A stretch of 64,000 nt of DNA from Tyto alba (lineage: Eukaryota > Chordata > Aves > Strigiformes > Tytonidae). The position numbers and the translations under genes were made by a program. Shown here one piece after another: positions 13,801 through 25,800 of this stretch (position 1 is the stretch's first letter; each line of letters opens with the position of its first letter). The notes under the pieces were generated by a model. That model was not told the DNA's origin. It saw only the letters and a list, made by a program, of their open reading frames with translations, and searched no databases. Location: assembly GCF_018691265.1 (NCBI RefSeq), contig NW_024881261.1, positions 23,213,374-23,277,373 of the forward strand, in the 5' to 3' direction.

Positions 13801-16800
13801 GGGGCAGACCTGGGCCACGCACTTCAGCTGCTCGGGCCCCACTCGGACCTGGCTGGGGACGGAGGAGGTGCTGTGCCTCCGCTGCACTGGCTCGGAGGTC
13901 TGCGCCTGCAGGGGGTTATAGACGGAGGCGAAGGGAGCCTGCATCGCACTTGTCAGCGATGGGTGGCTACGGGCCCACGTGTTCACACAGGCAATTTGAG
14001 TTGTGTTTGTTTGTGGGTTCATTTGGGTTTTACATTGTGGAATTGAGGGAAAAATGCAGAGGAGGAAGAAAGGAAAGAAGGAAGACATTAATGAAGGACT
14101 AAACCAAATACTCCAAGAGATACAAGCAGTCGCAGAATACTGTCTGAGAGACATACCACATGCCTTTATATTAAAGGCTTCTGGCTAATGCTGTGGCTCT
14201 GGTCTCACACTCCAGGTATGTCCACACAAAAACTAAAATGCAGTCGCTCTACTAATGAGACAATGCAGGGGGTTGTAAAAGCAATGAAGACATGGCAGCA
14301 GGGGTTTCACTATGAACGAGCTACCTGAGCAGACACTCATGGTCCAGCCAAGGAATGCTGCCTTCACAGCTGCCCTTTCCCAAAGCTAGCTTGGGTGCCC
14401 TACTGAGGGGCAATCTCACCTCCTATCCCAAAACAGACGTACTCAACAATGGGGCTTCTCCCTGCCCTCCCCACCTGCTTTGTGACACCAAATCCAGTGA
14501 TGTTCACTGGTGTTTTTGTCTGTACCACAGCCCTGCATTTACATCACACCCTCTAAGTCTGGACCACAGACCAGGTCCCTGTGTCACATCACCATGTGAA
14601 GTGGCATGATCAGGCTGTCATGTTCAGACAGGCAATGTGTCTGTTGGGTGCAGGATGGGGATGCAGATAAATGCCAGGTAAACCCAGAGCAAGGTCAGCC
14701 ATGTACAAATAATTCAGCAAAATAGATGGACAGGAATTTAAAGGCAGTTGGAAGGCTGCGTGAAGGCAGAACCTATGCATCCTGTGCTTGTGCACTGGGG
14801 AGACCACAGTGGGTTTTAATGGCCCTGGCTCTCACCGAAAACCAGCAGCAATCGTTTGCTTTTGATGACACTGTAAACAAACGAGTATTAGCAGCAAAGG
14901 TTTCATCCAGCATTCCTTTGCAATTTGCTGTGTTTCAGCCAGGGAAGGAGGAAATAGATGCTATGTACCCCACAGGCAGTAGGGCTGGCAATGGACCTTC
15001 CTGCTAGAAGGAGCACTAGAAGAAACCCACCTCTTCGCTGATCCCTGCAAGAAAAAGGGATCACCCATAAGTTTCCAGCCAAATGTACCTGGCTTCCTGA
15101 CTGGACCAGAGCAGGTATTTGACTGCCAGATGGTCCCACCAGGTTAATGTAAAGTCAGATTTCCCTTGTTCTTGCTCTGCCTTTGCTCAGCCCCTGAATG
15201 AGGCTGCTTAGGTCTACCAGAAGCAAATGAGGAACAAACATCTGACAGTCACCTCGTCTGCCAGCTGCAGCACCGTAACTCTGCCTAGAAGGGCCCATGG
15301 TGCAGACAGGGCTGCCAGTATAAGAAGCTGGTTTCAGTGAGAGGCAAGTTTTCAGACTTGTGTTAAACCACAATCTCAGGTCTTTGTGCCCTGCAAAAGC
15401 AGAGGGTGAAGTTACTTTTGTGTCCCCATTCACAAGTCAGGAATTTAGTCGAGTATCACCAAAAGCATTGGTCTTGCAGCTTTTGTTGCAAACGTGGCCA
15501 AAGTCTTCCAGGCAGTTTGTACTGCTATACAGAGACTTCAAGTAGTTAAGCGACTTGACCAACACAGCCAGAAAGATTTCAGACAGCTCTGGGTTTATTG
15601 CTTTCAGTGAAAAAAAGAGGAACTTTGGACTTCTGGGATAAAGTAAGGTCTTTGGTGAAGCTCAGATGCAACCACAAAAAGCAATAGGCCCTTTTAAGGT
15701 TGGGACTCTTTCCAATCCCATATATAAAACCATTCACACAGGTATGAATGTTTCAGCTACTTTTTAAAACTCCCATGATAAACAAGGTTCGATAATAAAA
15801 ACCAGAAAAATCCAAACTTAGGCAGAGCCTGTCTATGAATCCCAGGCCAGCCAGGAACAGGGATGCATGTGCTTCCTGCGCTAGCTGGTACCCTTCCTGC
15901 CCAGCATTGCTCACCAAGCCAGCACAAAACTCTAACTTTACAAAGTGCTCGTAACAAGCTTTCAGGCACCTGTTCAGACCAGCGGGCTGGTATGTCATGC
16001 TGAACGCACGCGGAAACTGCGTCGGTCTCTGCTAAACAAAGAAACACAACAGCATTAATTTCATTTCTGCATCTCACGAGATGTTGCCTGCTTCTCCACG
16101 CACTGCCCCTGGGAACCACATCCATGCTCATGCCTCTGCTCCTGCCCTTGTCCTGAAAGAGAGCTTTTCTGGGTTAACAAATTGGTACCCTCATAATGAA
16201 CTCACATCTCCTGGAGCCTTCCCCTGGGGGCCTGGACAGGGAGGGGAGGCCAGGAAGATACTTACGGCTTGGTAGGCTCCAGGGCCCCAGGTGATGTCTT
16301 TGACTCCACCGCACTGTTGAAGGTCTGGATGTTCTCTGAGGAGTAGAGGCCTGCTGGGCTGTTGTACTGAGCAGTGATCACTCTGGGGGCAGAAGCCGTG
16401 GCAGCAGTGAAGGGCACTGCGCTCCGGTTGTGTGCACTTCCTATGTGCCTTATTTCCTGCATGCAAAGGAGCAGAGGCGAAAATCAGAGGTGCTCAGGCA
16501 TGCAGGTGGGATGTGACAGGACAGCCTGGAGCAAGCAGCCACTGCAATGGTGGCCTCTGAGTGTGGTGTCAGCTGAGGAGCACACGACCACAATCGCCAA
16601 AGCAGGCGAGCGTACTCCACACGTCACAAGGGCCCCCGGCCCCATCCTGGATGGCTTCAGGCTGACCTTCAGGACACTTCAGAGTTGACATGCCAGGAAC
16701 ATAAGAGCTCAGAAACACTGCCAGAGCTATTAGCTCACAGTGCCACACACCTGGGAGCTCCTACAAGCCTACCGTAAGCCACAGGACCTACCCTCTCATG

Positions 16801-19800
16801 CAAGACTATGGATTTTAAGCATTCCTTGCAATTTCTGAAAGCAGGGCTGTTTTCTATGGAAAAATGAAGATGAGGGGCAGAAAGAGGAACACTCTTCAAT
16901 GACATCTGAAAGTTTGGCTTCCCTTAGATAAGGGCAACCCAAAAAGAAGGCATTTGTCATTACTATAAGTGCTCTGGAGCACGTCTGCTCCTTCAGCTAA
17001 GACCGGGGTTCATAGCTGTCTTTGATGAACAACTTTGGACATTCTGGACATGAAATTCCCACAGTAAAGGTGGGAAGATGACCATTATTAATACAAAAGC
17101 CTGTCCACAGGCAGTGACAGCCAGCTTCCAGAGAGAACTTCAGTGTCAGAAGTATGAGATATCATCCAGATGTTCTGGGTTTGATGCAAACTGGAGGCTT
17201 CCAGCAGTGTTAGTGGATGCTTAGAAACACTGGTTACAATTTAATAAGAAAGGGGTCAAATCCAAGTTAAGACATGAAGTAAGAGTCTTCTGAATCACAG
17301 GCAGCACTAACAAAAATGGGGTTGTTTCTAAGCCCCATCACCAGTTCACCAGGCTGTGATTTAGCATCCTTGGGCCAGAGATAATAACATCTAGGTCTTA
17401 TTTCTCCCCAGAGAAGACACTTGACCAAAGCAAGAAGAAAGTACAACAGGAACTCACTAGAGCAGGCATAAGAAAGGACTAACATTCACAGAGGCAGATG
17501 AAATATTCAGGGCTAAAACATGGCACCAAAATGTGCGTTTTGAAATGTTTCAGCCAGCTGTAGAGATTGGGCATGGCTTCAATACAGGGCTAACATCCAA
17601 TGGCAGAGGATGAAACGGGGCCCTTTTTAACATGCCGGGCCCATGGTTCCCAACTCTAATTAACACAACTGGTTCCCCCTCCTGCTCCATACAGGCACTG
17701 ACTTCTACAGCAATGAAGTGAGCCTTCACCGCCCTTTGAACATCTCACAGCATTTGTTTGACAGAGCTATAGTTACAGGATAAACACTTACTAGAAACAA
17801 TTATGACTAAATTCCCCTACACATCTTTCTTTAAATCACTTTTATGTCCCCAGATTTCCTTAGGCAGCTGGATAGCACTCCCAGACTGAGAGATGAGAGT
17901 CATTTCACTTCATGGCTCTCAAATGCTATTTATGGCATCAAGCACAGCATAGGATCCATCAGAGAAGAGCAGCATGGATCCAAACACACTCATGAGTTAC
18001 AAGTCATCTGAACTCAGTGGGGTAGCTCAAGGTATTCAGGTGTGGGGTAGTAGGACTGCTCTCCCACGGCTTTCTGGCCAAAATATATGGACGTCAGCCA
18101 TGAAGCTTTCCCACAGACCAAAGGAAGAAAGACCCTGGAGTAATTAGCTAATCTCCCTTTGTTGCAATCTCATTCAAAGCACATAATAGTGCTCATAAAA
18201 ATAGTCTTTCCCATGGCAGAAACTGTGGATTTTAGCAAAAAAAAAATTACCTCAGCCTGCATATCACACCGTGGGGAAAACTATCAGTGATGTTATATCA
18301 GCATTAAATACACATGCTAGCCCACCAGTCAGAGGCCACAAGTAGGAAAGGGTTTCAGACATAGTTTAATGAAAGACAGAGGCACAAGTTTTAGGCTAAA
18401 GGGGTTACACTCTTAGATCAAACAGGCTCAGAGTTGAAATCATGTCACAACCTTTACTGAGGGAACATTTAAGTACTAACCAAGAATTAAAGAAAGGGAA
18501 GTAATTTAGAGTGTTTTTTTTTATAAATTCTGGTTTCCTAAGGAAGTAAGGCATCTCAATTACATACTCCACATGCACATGGGCATATTCCCACCCGCAG
18601 CGAGGATCTCTGAGTCTGTCAGCCAAGCCCAAATCAGTTTGACAGTGATGGAGGCCTCAAGGATGTTTAAGGTCCTACAAGTATTGAGAAAATAGACAGC
18701 CAGATGGAAGAGAGACTGAAATCGCATTAGTGCCTTGACACACACTCAGGCCCAGAATCCACACAGATTTTGGCCTACTTTTGGTCACCAGGTAGGTTTT
18801 CTGCTGTGTAATAACATCCAATACCATAAATGAAGATTTCAAAAGTGTCAGGACATCTGTAGTAGCTCTCATGTGGATAACAAGTTAAATAGAGATATCA
18901 GTGCAGAAATTGGTGTCCGGAGATTAGAAAAATCCCATCTGGAGAACAGCGTAGAAGGTGTATAACCCAAGAGCCTATAGGCAAGTATTACAAGAGCAGT
19001 AACATTATAAAGGGCATGTGATAATCCAAATTCACCAGCACTTCCTATCACACTATGCCACTCTTTCTGCTCAAGCTGTGGAAGGCATTTGCAAAGAACA
19101 AGTGCTTTCATGATTCCAAGATCAAAAGATAACATGTTCTCACTGTCAAATGTATTTACCTAAGGATTTGCCAGAACTGCCAATCCAGGCCCTGTGCTGG
19201 GCAGCTGTTTTGTTAAAGCCCCAGCTCCTGGAATCAAGTGTTTATGTGAGAGTCTCTGACTTAATACTAGAAAAAAAAAATCAGAAATATGACACTCCCA
19301 AAAACTTGTCCACCAGTAGGCAAGTGAAAAATGTACAAAAACGCTGCTATACTGTGTACATGTGTGGGGGAAGCACCTGGTTTATACAGTTGAGATGCCT
19401 GGGGTTTGCACCATTTCTAAGGCTGTGGCATTCCCAAGACCAATGCAAGAAAAAGGGGGAAAGCAGAATTAAACAGCATCCCTGGCTGGGGCACAGACTG
19501 CAAGAGCAGTAAACAGTGGTCTGTTTGAAAAGGAAGAACTGGCAGTCAGACACAAGGATATGCTCTTATCAAGTCAGAGCATGACCCACTCTTTCTTTGT
19601 CAGTAGTACAGAGAAGGGTGACTAATATTAGATCTTTTCAGAGACATCTTCAGTTGGCATCTACAGACAGATCCGGAAGCACTTGCCTCACCCTTCCTGC
19701 AAGCCATGGCACTGCCTCCGTCCCCAGACGCTGGCCCTGCGTGTAGCAGGCTGCAGTCAGCAGTGTGTAGGGGTACCAGCAGCAGTTATTTCGGTTTGAA

Positions 19801-22800
19801 GCCAGGGTATGGAAGCTCCCAAGCCTCCAGGTAGAATACGCAAGAGCGATATTTTACCACTATAAACAGATGCTGTAATAGTTAAAACACTGTCTGCACA
19901 GGTATCAGCCTCGCTCCTCTCCTTCCTTTGCAGAGGTATGTCCCCAGAGGGACAGAGTGGCTAGCCCAAGCTAAAATGAATTAGCAACTACACAAACTTC
20001 TCTGCCAGGGTGCTGCTTCTGAATTCAGTCTCATCTTGTCTCAGTTTCAAAATGAAATCATTCCACCAACAGCTCCCTCCCTACCTTAAACTACCTCCTC
20101 ATACAAACAAGCTCTAAATGGCTTTGGAGCACAATCCCAAGTGCTCCCAAGTCCTTCAGGCACCAGTGCAAATCCCCCCATCCCAGAGAAAAAAAGCTGT
20201 TTCCTACTTGCAAGGACAAACAGGGTCTGTAGGACACCAGCTGCAGGTGAAATACACAGGTCTCCTGCCAGATGATGAGTTTTCTGGGTGTTAGCTGTTA
20301 CTGGCAGCAGCCCTCTTCCAGGGGCAGAGGGGGACACTGCCATGCCACTGCAAGTGCTGCACTGTGGCACTGTGCCTACCCCATCACCCCACCCCTCCCA
20401 GCAGTGCCAGGCTGCGGGGATGGAGAAAGCATCCCTAGGCCGGGGCAGGAAGCAGATCAGCATTTCCTACTGCACCGGCTTCAGGCTGCGTCATGGGGAA
20501 TTATCTGGGAAAACAATGGCCCCTTCCTCCCTCTCGTCCCAGTTGTGCCAGGCCACACTCGGTGACGCTGAAGTCCAGCCTGTGAAATCCCCACAGCTAT
20601 GTCAGCCATCATCTCCATGCCTGGGGCTGGCCAGCAGTTTGTGGCGTGGGTGGCTGCTTCATCCTCAATATGTACAAGAAGTGGACTTGGCTACCACCAT
20701 GGGACCCACTTGTCCTGGGAATCGGAGCATGGGACTCCAGGGAAATTCCCAGCTGTCAGCAAGGTAGGCAGATGGACAGACAGCCCAGGATGAGCCATCT
20801 CCAGCAGCTGAGCTGGGGCACATCCCATGTACCAGGGCATAAAGCCACCTGGACGCCTCCATGGTTGGGGGCAGTCTGAGATAAGGGTGGGCTCTTGGGT
20901 CCCATCCACCCCATGGTGACGTGGCCAAGGCCATCCCGGCTGCACTGACCTCATCACCACCTGAAAAAGGAAAAACCTGGAGGATTTTTGTACTCGCTAA
21001 ATAAACTAAACCGAGATGTGACGGGTCAGGCAGCCTCTCCCCGAAGTGGGATTTTCCTCTCCCCATAACACAGCCTGAAGGCAGCTGGCAGGGCTGGGGC
21101 CTCAGAGGTGCTGGTTACCTCCCCGCTGCCACTGCACTTGCAGCACCCCCACTCCCTGCCAGCCCCCTGACCCTTCCCAGGCCACCTCCCCACAGCCCCT
21201 GGAGGAAAGGCAGGGCAAGTATGGATTGGGGGGCTGCCTGAAGCCACTAAAAACTAATTTCAGGTGTGGCGTCATGATTTAGAGACCAGACAGCATAGTT
21301 TTTTTCTTGAAGCTCCAGCTCTCGGAGTCAGGGGATTCACATTGACCTCACGTTACAAATTTTTAAAAAATTAGCACCTAGGCTCTGCAGTTGCAGGTAG
21401 AAGCAAAAGCTCCCATGGCTTCCCAGGCCCCTGAAGCAGCTGAGTGAGCTGGCAAAACCTGCTGCCCCACTGAGCCCCAGAAATGTGGGATGTTTTTGCG
21501 TCCCAAGTCAGAGCCTGGAGGCTCAGCACAGGCGATCCTGGATTGCACACCTCGAGAGCCACACCAAGAGGAAACAAAATTAAACATTTCTCAGTATAAA
21601 TGTTTACTCAGCTCTAAGAAAATGGGCCCCTGACCAAACCTCAGCAAATGAGAGCACTCTGGTCCTGCGGGTGGGGAAGGAGAGTGGAGGCTGGCAGCCA
21701 AACCCGCCGGTCCCATCCTCGACCTTGCAAAGCCGCCCAGGGAACGAAGGCCGTGCTCGTGCCCAGCCCGCGCAACGGAGGGGAGACTGCTCACACCAAA
21801 CATGCAGCAACAGCTCAGAAGAGGATGTCTTCATGGCAAACTCTACCCCATGCTATGTTTCATCAGCTGTGATCACAAGTATTAAGAAGTGCCTTTACTT
21901 TCACCTCTCCCTCTGTTATTGTTTGGGGTTTTTCAGCTATGGAAAGATCTTTTGCAATGCTTTGAAATCTGATTAGAAATTAGGAAGGGTTTGGGGTTTT
22001 GTTATTGTATGGGGATAAAACAACAAGGCTGGATTCCCACATCCTCTCCCTCCACATCCCTGACACATTCCACATCCATGCGGTAACGCCTTTTAACCAA
22101 AAACAGCAGGTCGCGATATGCCAGCACAGTTCCCTTGTCTGAAATGCGATGTTGTTCCTTTATACATCTATTGCTTCATGCATTGCCCACACATGCATAG
22201 CCTTATCAAAGGCTAAGCCAGCCACACACCCAGTTTCTATAGCCCCTGCCTTTTCCGTATCCAAGGAGATAAAATACACAAGATGGAAACAATGACATCA
22301 CTCTGCAAGGACAAGGACGACAAGGACGAGGACGGGACAGACACTCTCAAGAAGCCTTGGGAAGACAGAAGTGGCTGTCTGTCTCTCATCCCACAAATAC
22401 CCTGATTCACCTCCCGAGCTCCACCAGCTGCATATCTGGAGGTTATTTCTCATTTAAAAAAAGAACAAAACATCCTCACATTTGAAAGCCCGTATCTTCC
22501 GTGGTTAAGAAGAGCTGATATATCCATCCCAAACCAAGAGTTTTCACTTACATTCTTGAGGGGTGACGTTAATACTTATGCCTCACTGCAAATAGGGTAT
22601 GTGGCCTTCAGGGAGCTGGACAAGCTTTTTTGGAGACAGTCCTGGTGTTGACTGTCCTCAAAACTGGTCTCTCTCAGCTCATTCCCTACATGAGCTCACT
22701 CAACTCAAACAGATCTAGGCCCCATTGATCTCAGTATCCTACAAATACAGGGGGAGGGGAAAAAAAGACAAACGATCTCCCACAGAACCTGGGCCTGACA

Positions 22801-25800
22801 AGACATAGCACAGTCTGAGGGACAGAGAGTTTTATTGTTCATTTTACCAAGGGGCAATATAGCCACACACACCAGGGCATGAGTCTGGAGCTTAATGCCT
22901 GGCCTAAGGTCACCAGGGAGCAGGGCAGAGTCTGAAAGTTACGCTAGTCTCTGGTCAGTGTCATAAGCATTAAAATTACCTTAGTCACCAAGTTACTTGT
23001 TCTCTCTTGCTGTGATCACTTTTCTCAAGAAATGTTAGGCAGAAGGGAGAGGCAGACGTGTTATTTTAATCTTTCCCACTGTGGTGAGGAAAAGCTCTTG
23101 ATGGGAAAATGACACTGAGTGATCACCCTTAGCTTGTGGGTGAGAAGTGCAAGTGAAATAATTGAGTAAATATACTAAGACAACTCTGTCATTTCCTTCA
23201 CCTAATGTTGCCATGGTCACACCCAAAACAAAGCTGGCTCAGCCTCTGAGCCATCACCACTGACAAGCTGCTGCACCTTTTGATGAAATGTGATTATGTC
23301 ATCACTCTTGACTCAGTTTAAATTCATTTAGAAAGATAAAGATAATGGTAATGAAATAATATTGAGGCTGTAGCTCCTTCATAGGCAAAGGTTATCTTAG
23401 ACAATTAAGTTAGCCTTGGGATTCAGGACTTCAGGGAATGCATGGGAGGTTGTGGAATCCTTTTTTATTTTCCAAATATCACAACCTTGCATACCAAGTA
23501 AGGGAAAATACTTCCACAGGACGATGCAGCATTTCAGCAAGTATCAGCCTCCAAAAGGATTGCAGAAGTAAACAAAAAGGCTAATTCAAATGGGGTAAAA
23601 AAACACGTAATCAGAGTCTACAGCACAAGTCTTATGAGGAGTGGCTGAGGGAATTGGGGTTGTTTAGCCTTGAAAAATGGAGGCTTGGGCAAGACCTTAC
23701 TGCTCCCTACAACTATCTGCAAAGAGGTTGTAGTGAGATGGGTGCCAATCTTTTCTACCAAGTAACAAGTGATAGGACAAGAAGAAAAGGCCTCAAGTTG
23801 CACCAGTGAAGCTTTAGATTGGATATGAGGAAAAATTTCTTCACAAAAAGGGTTATCAAAGGTCTTTTCCAAATTAAATGATTCTATGATCTTAAAATAT
23901 GTAGCTAGTCATCCACTCGTTGAGAAAAAATGGAAATTAATTTCTCTTACAAGATCTTTTTCAAAGATCTAGTTATTTAACTGCATCAATAAAATGGGAA
24001 GAGGAAAAGAAGGTGGACAAGCGTGAGAAATTTCAGTTAAGATACTAAAGGTAAGAGAGGCAACATCAAACTACCTAATTTTAAGAAAGATGGAAACTTG
24101 TTTGAATAATTGCAGTCCAATTTCTACAGCAAAGGTTTTAAGCTTTTTTTTTTGAGCCTGAAGTAAGTTTATTCACATGTATGATTGTATTTCTTCATTC
24201 AAAGGGCTGCACGCAAAACCAGTGAGAAACATCTTCAGATGACCCTAGATTAGGACTCAAGCGAACCACTTGGACTCAGTATGTACTGTTTTCTTTGGTG
24301 AGTGAATTAATAAGCATTCTGTGTGAAACTGATGCCAAGGAAAGCAAATACACTGTTTTCACTGGCAAGCAAGTTAAAAAATCCTCAACAGCTCAGACAG
24401 CGCTGTCTTTGAAGACTGGGCTCTACTCAGAACTTCTACCAAACCTGTTGGAAAAATGAGATCAGCATCTTTGTGGTAAAATTCATAGCAGTTTGCCATG
24501 CTCATATATATATGCACAGCATCTTCTGCACTCTGCTGATGACTTGCAGCAGGCCTGGCTGAAATCTCTGGTGACACTGCAAAGACACAGCCCCAGAGAG
24601 ACTCGGCCAATGCTTGACATGGCTCTGGCAGGAGTCAGCATGCTCCGCTGACATCATGCTCCATGCAGATCGACCTCACCACAACCCTCACTTGCTGCAG
24701 TCAGCTACTGAAAAAGGAAACTGGTGTGTATTTAGAAAAAAAAAAAACACCTTAAAACTTGATGGTGTTCATGACACTTTTCCTTGGCATGGCAGACTGG
24801 GATGTTCAGGCACTGTTAAGCAAGAAGGGTAAATGGGAGCTTGTGGTTTGGAAACTTGAGACATACATCTTCCCTCACGCTGCTAAATTCCTCTGCTTGA
24901 ATATGTAGCAGGCAAAGCCCTTTAAAGGAAAGCCCCATGCTCTGAAAAACAAGTACCACTCATGTAGGCCACTGCAAATGACTTAATTGACTTCATGTTA
25001 AGGAGAGGAAAAAGAAAGGCAAGAGTTCTGCAAGAGCTTAAATGTTCCTCTTACACCAAGAAATAAAATTATTCTAGTATCACCCATCACAAGGGGTCAA
25101 AGCCTAATTTTCAGGCAACAGTTGGTTCATAATGCAAGATTAAGAAAAGGGTCAATGCTCAGTCTGACCTTTGCGATGCCCTTTACTTGGATTTTAGAAA
25201 GCAGGGCATGACTTGCAAGTTAAAGACTAGACTTAAGGTTAGTCTCTCTCACCCATGTTTCTTACTGAGTTGCAGTAGGCTCTCTGAAACAGTCCAGGGC
25301 TGACTTACAGACACTCCACCCAGAGGGCAGCTGACTAAAGGAGAGATATTGATTAAGGTCAAAACCGCGATAGCAGATGAGTTTAAGTAAGAAGTGACAT
25401 CAGTTCATTAAAATAGCCTATGTTTAGTTCTTGACTAGCAGTGGATGTCTATCCAGTGACCCAGGCTGGACTCAGGGAGAAAGTATGGTGGTGGTACAGC
25501 TAGTTACATGGGGGCTGCAGCAGCAGGTTTCTTGTTGCAGTTAACTAAACTTGGTGAACTATGTTAAACTCCTGCATGGCATATGTAGTGCCCTATATTT
25601 AATTCTGGGGCATTTAGCCAAATTCTGGTTAATGGCTGGGCTACGGACTTCATCTCCAGGATTGGGTCTCCTGATGACTTAATAGCCCTCTGAAGCCTTG
25701 AAGAAAAGCCTCAGTGCAGACTCTGCTCTACTTTGGCAAGAGATAGCCCCCAAGCCTCAAGGTTTGCAGCAGAACATCTCCAGAGCTTGGCAAGCAGAAG

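Noticed and set aside
13939..14154. Upstream extension of the alternative-exon ORF to an ATG at 14154
   Set aside because: The translated part before 13966 is read through the pyrimidine tract and has no similarity to PDLIM proteins; it is intron.
15250..15310. Possible mini-exon with a GAG|GTGACT donor in PDLIM1 intron 4
   Set aside because: The peptide ([13 protein letters not shown]) does not match the PDLIM3 companion exon, and no convincing acceptor or phase was found.
24120..24180. T-run and AAGCTT region as a possible retroposon edge
   Set aside because: No flanking duplication or family sequence was recognised.
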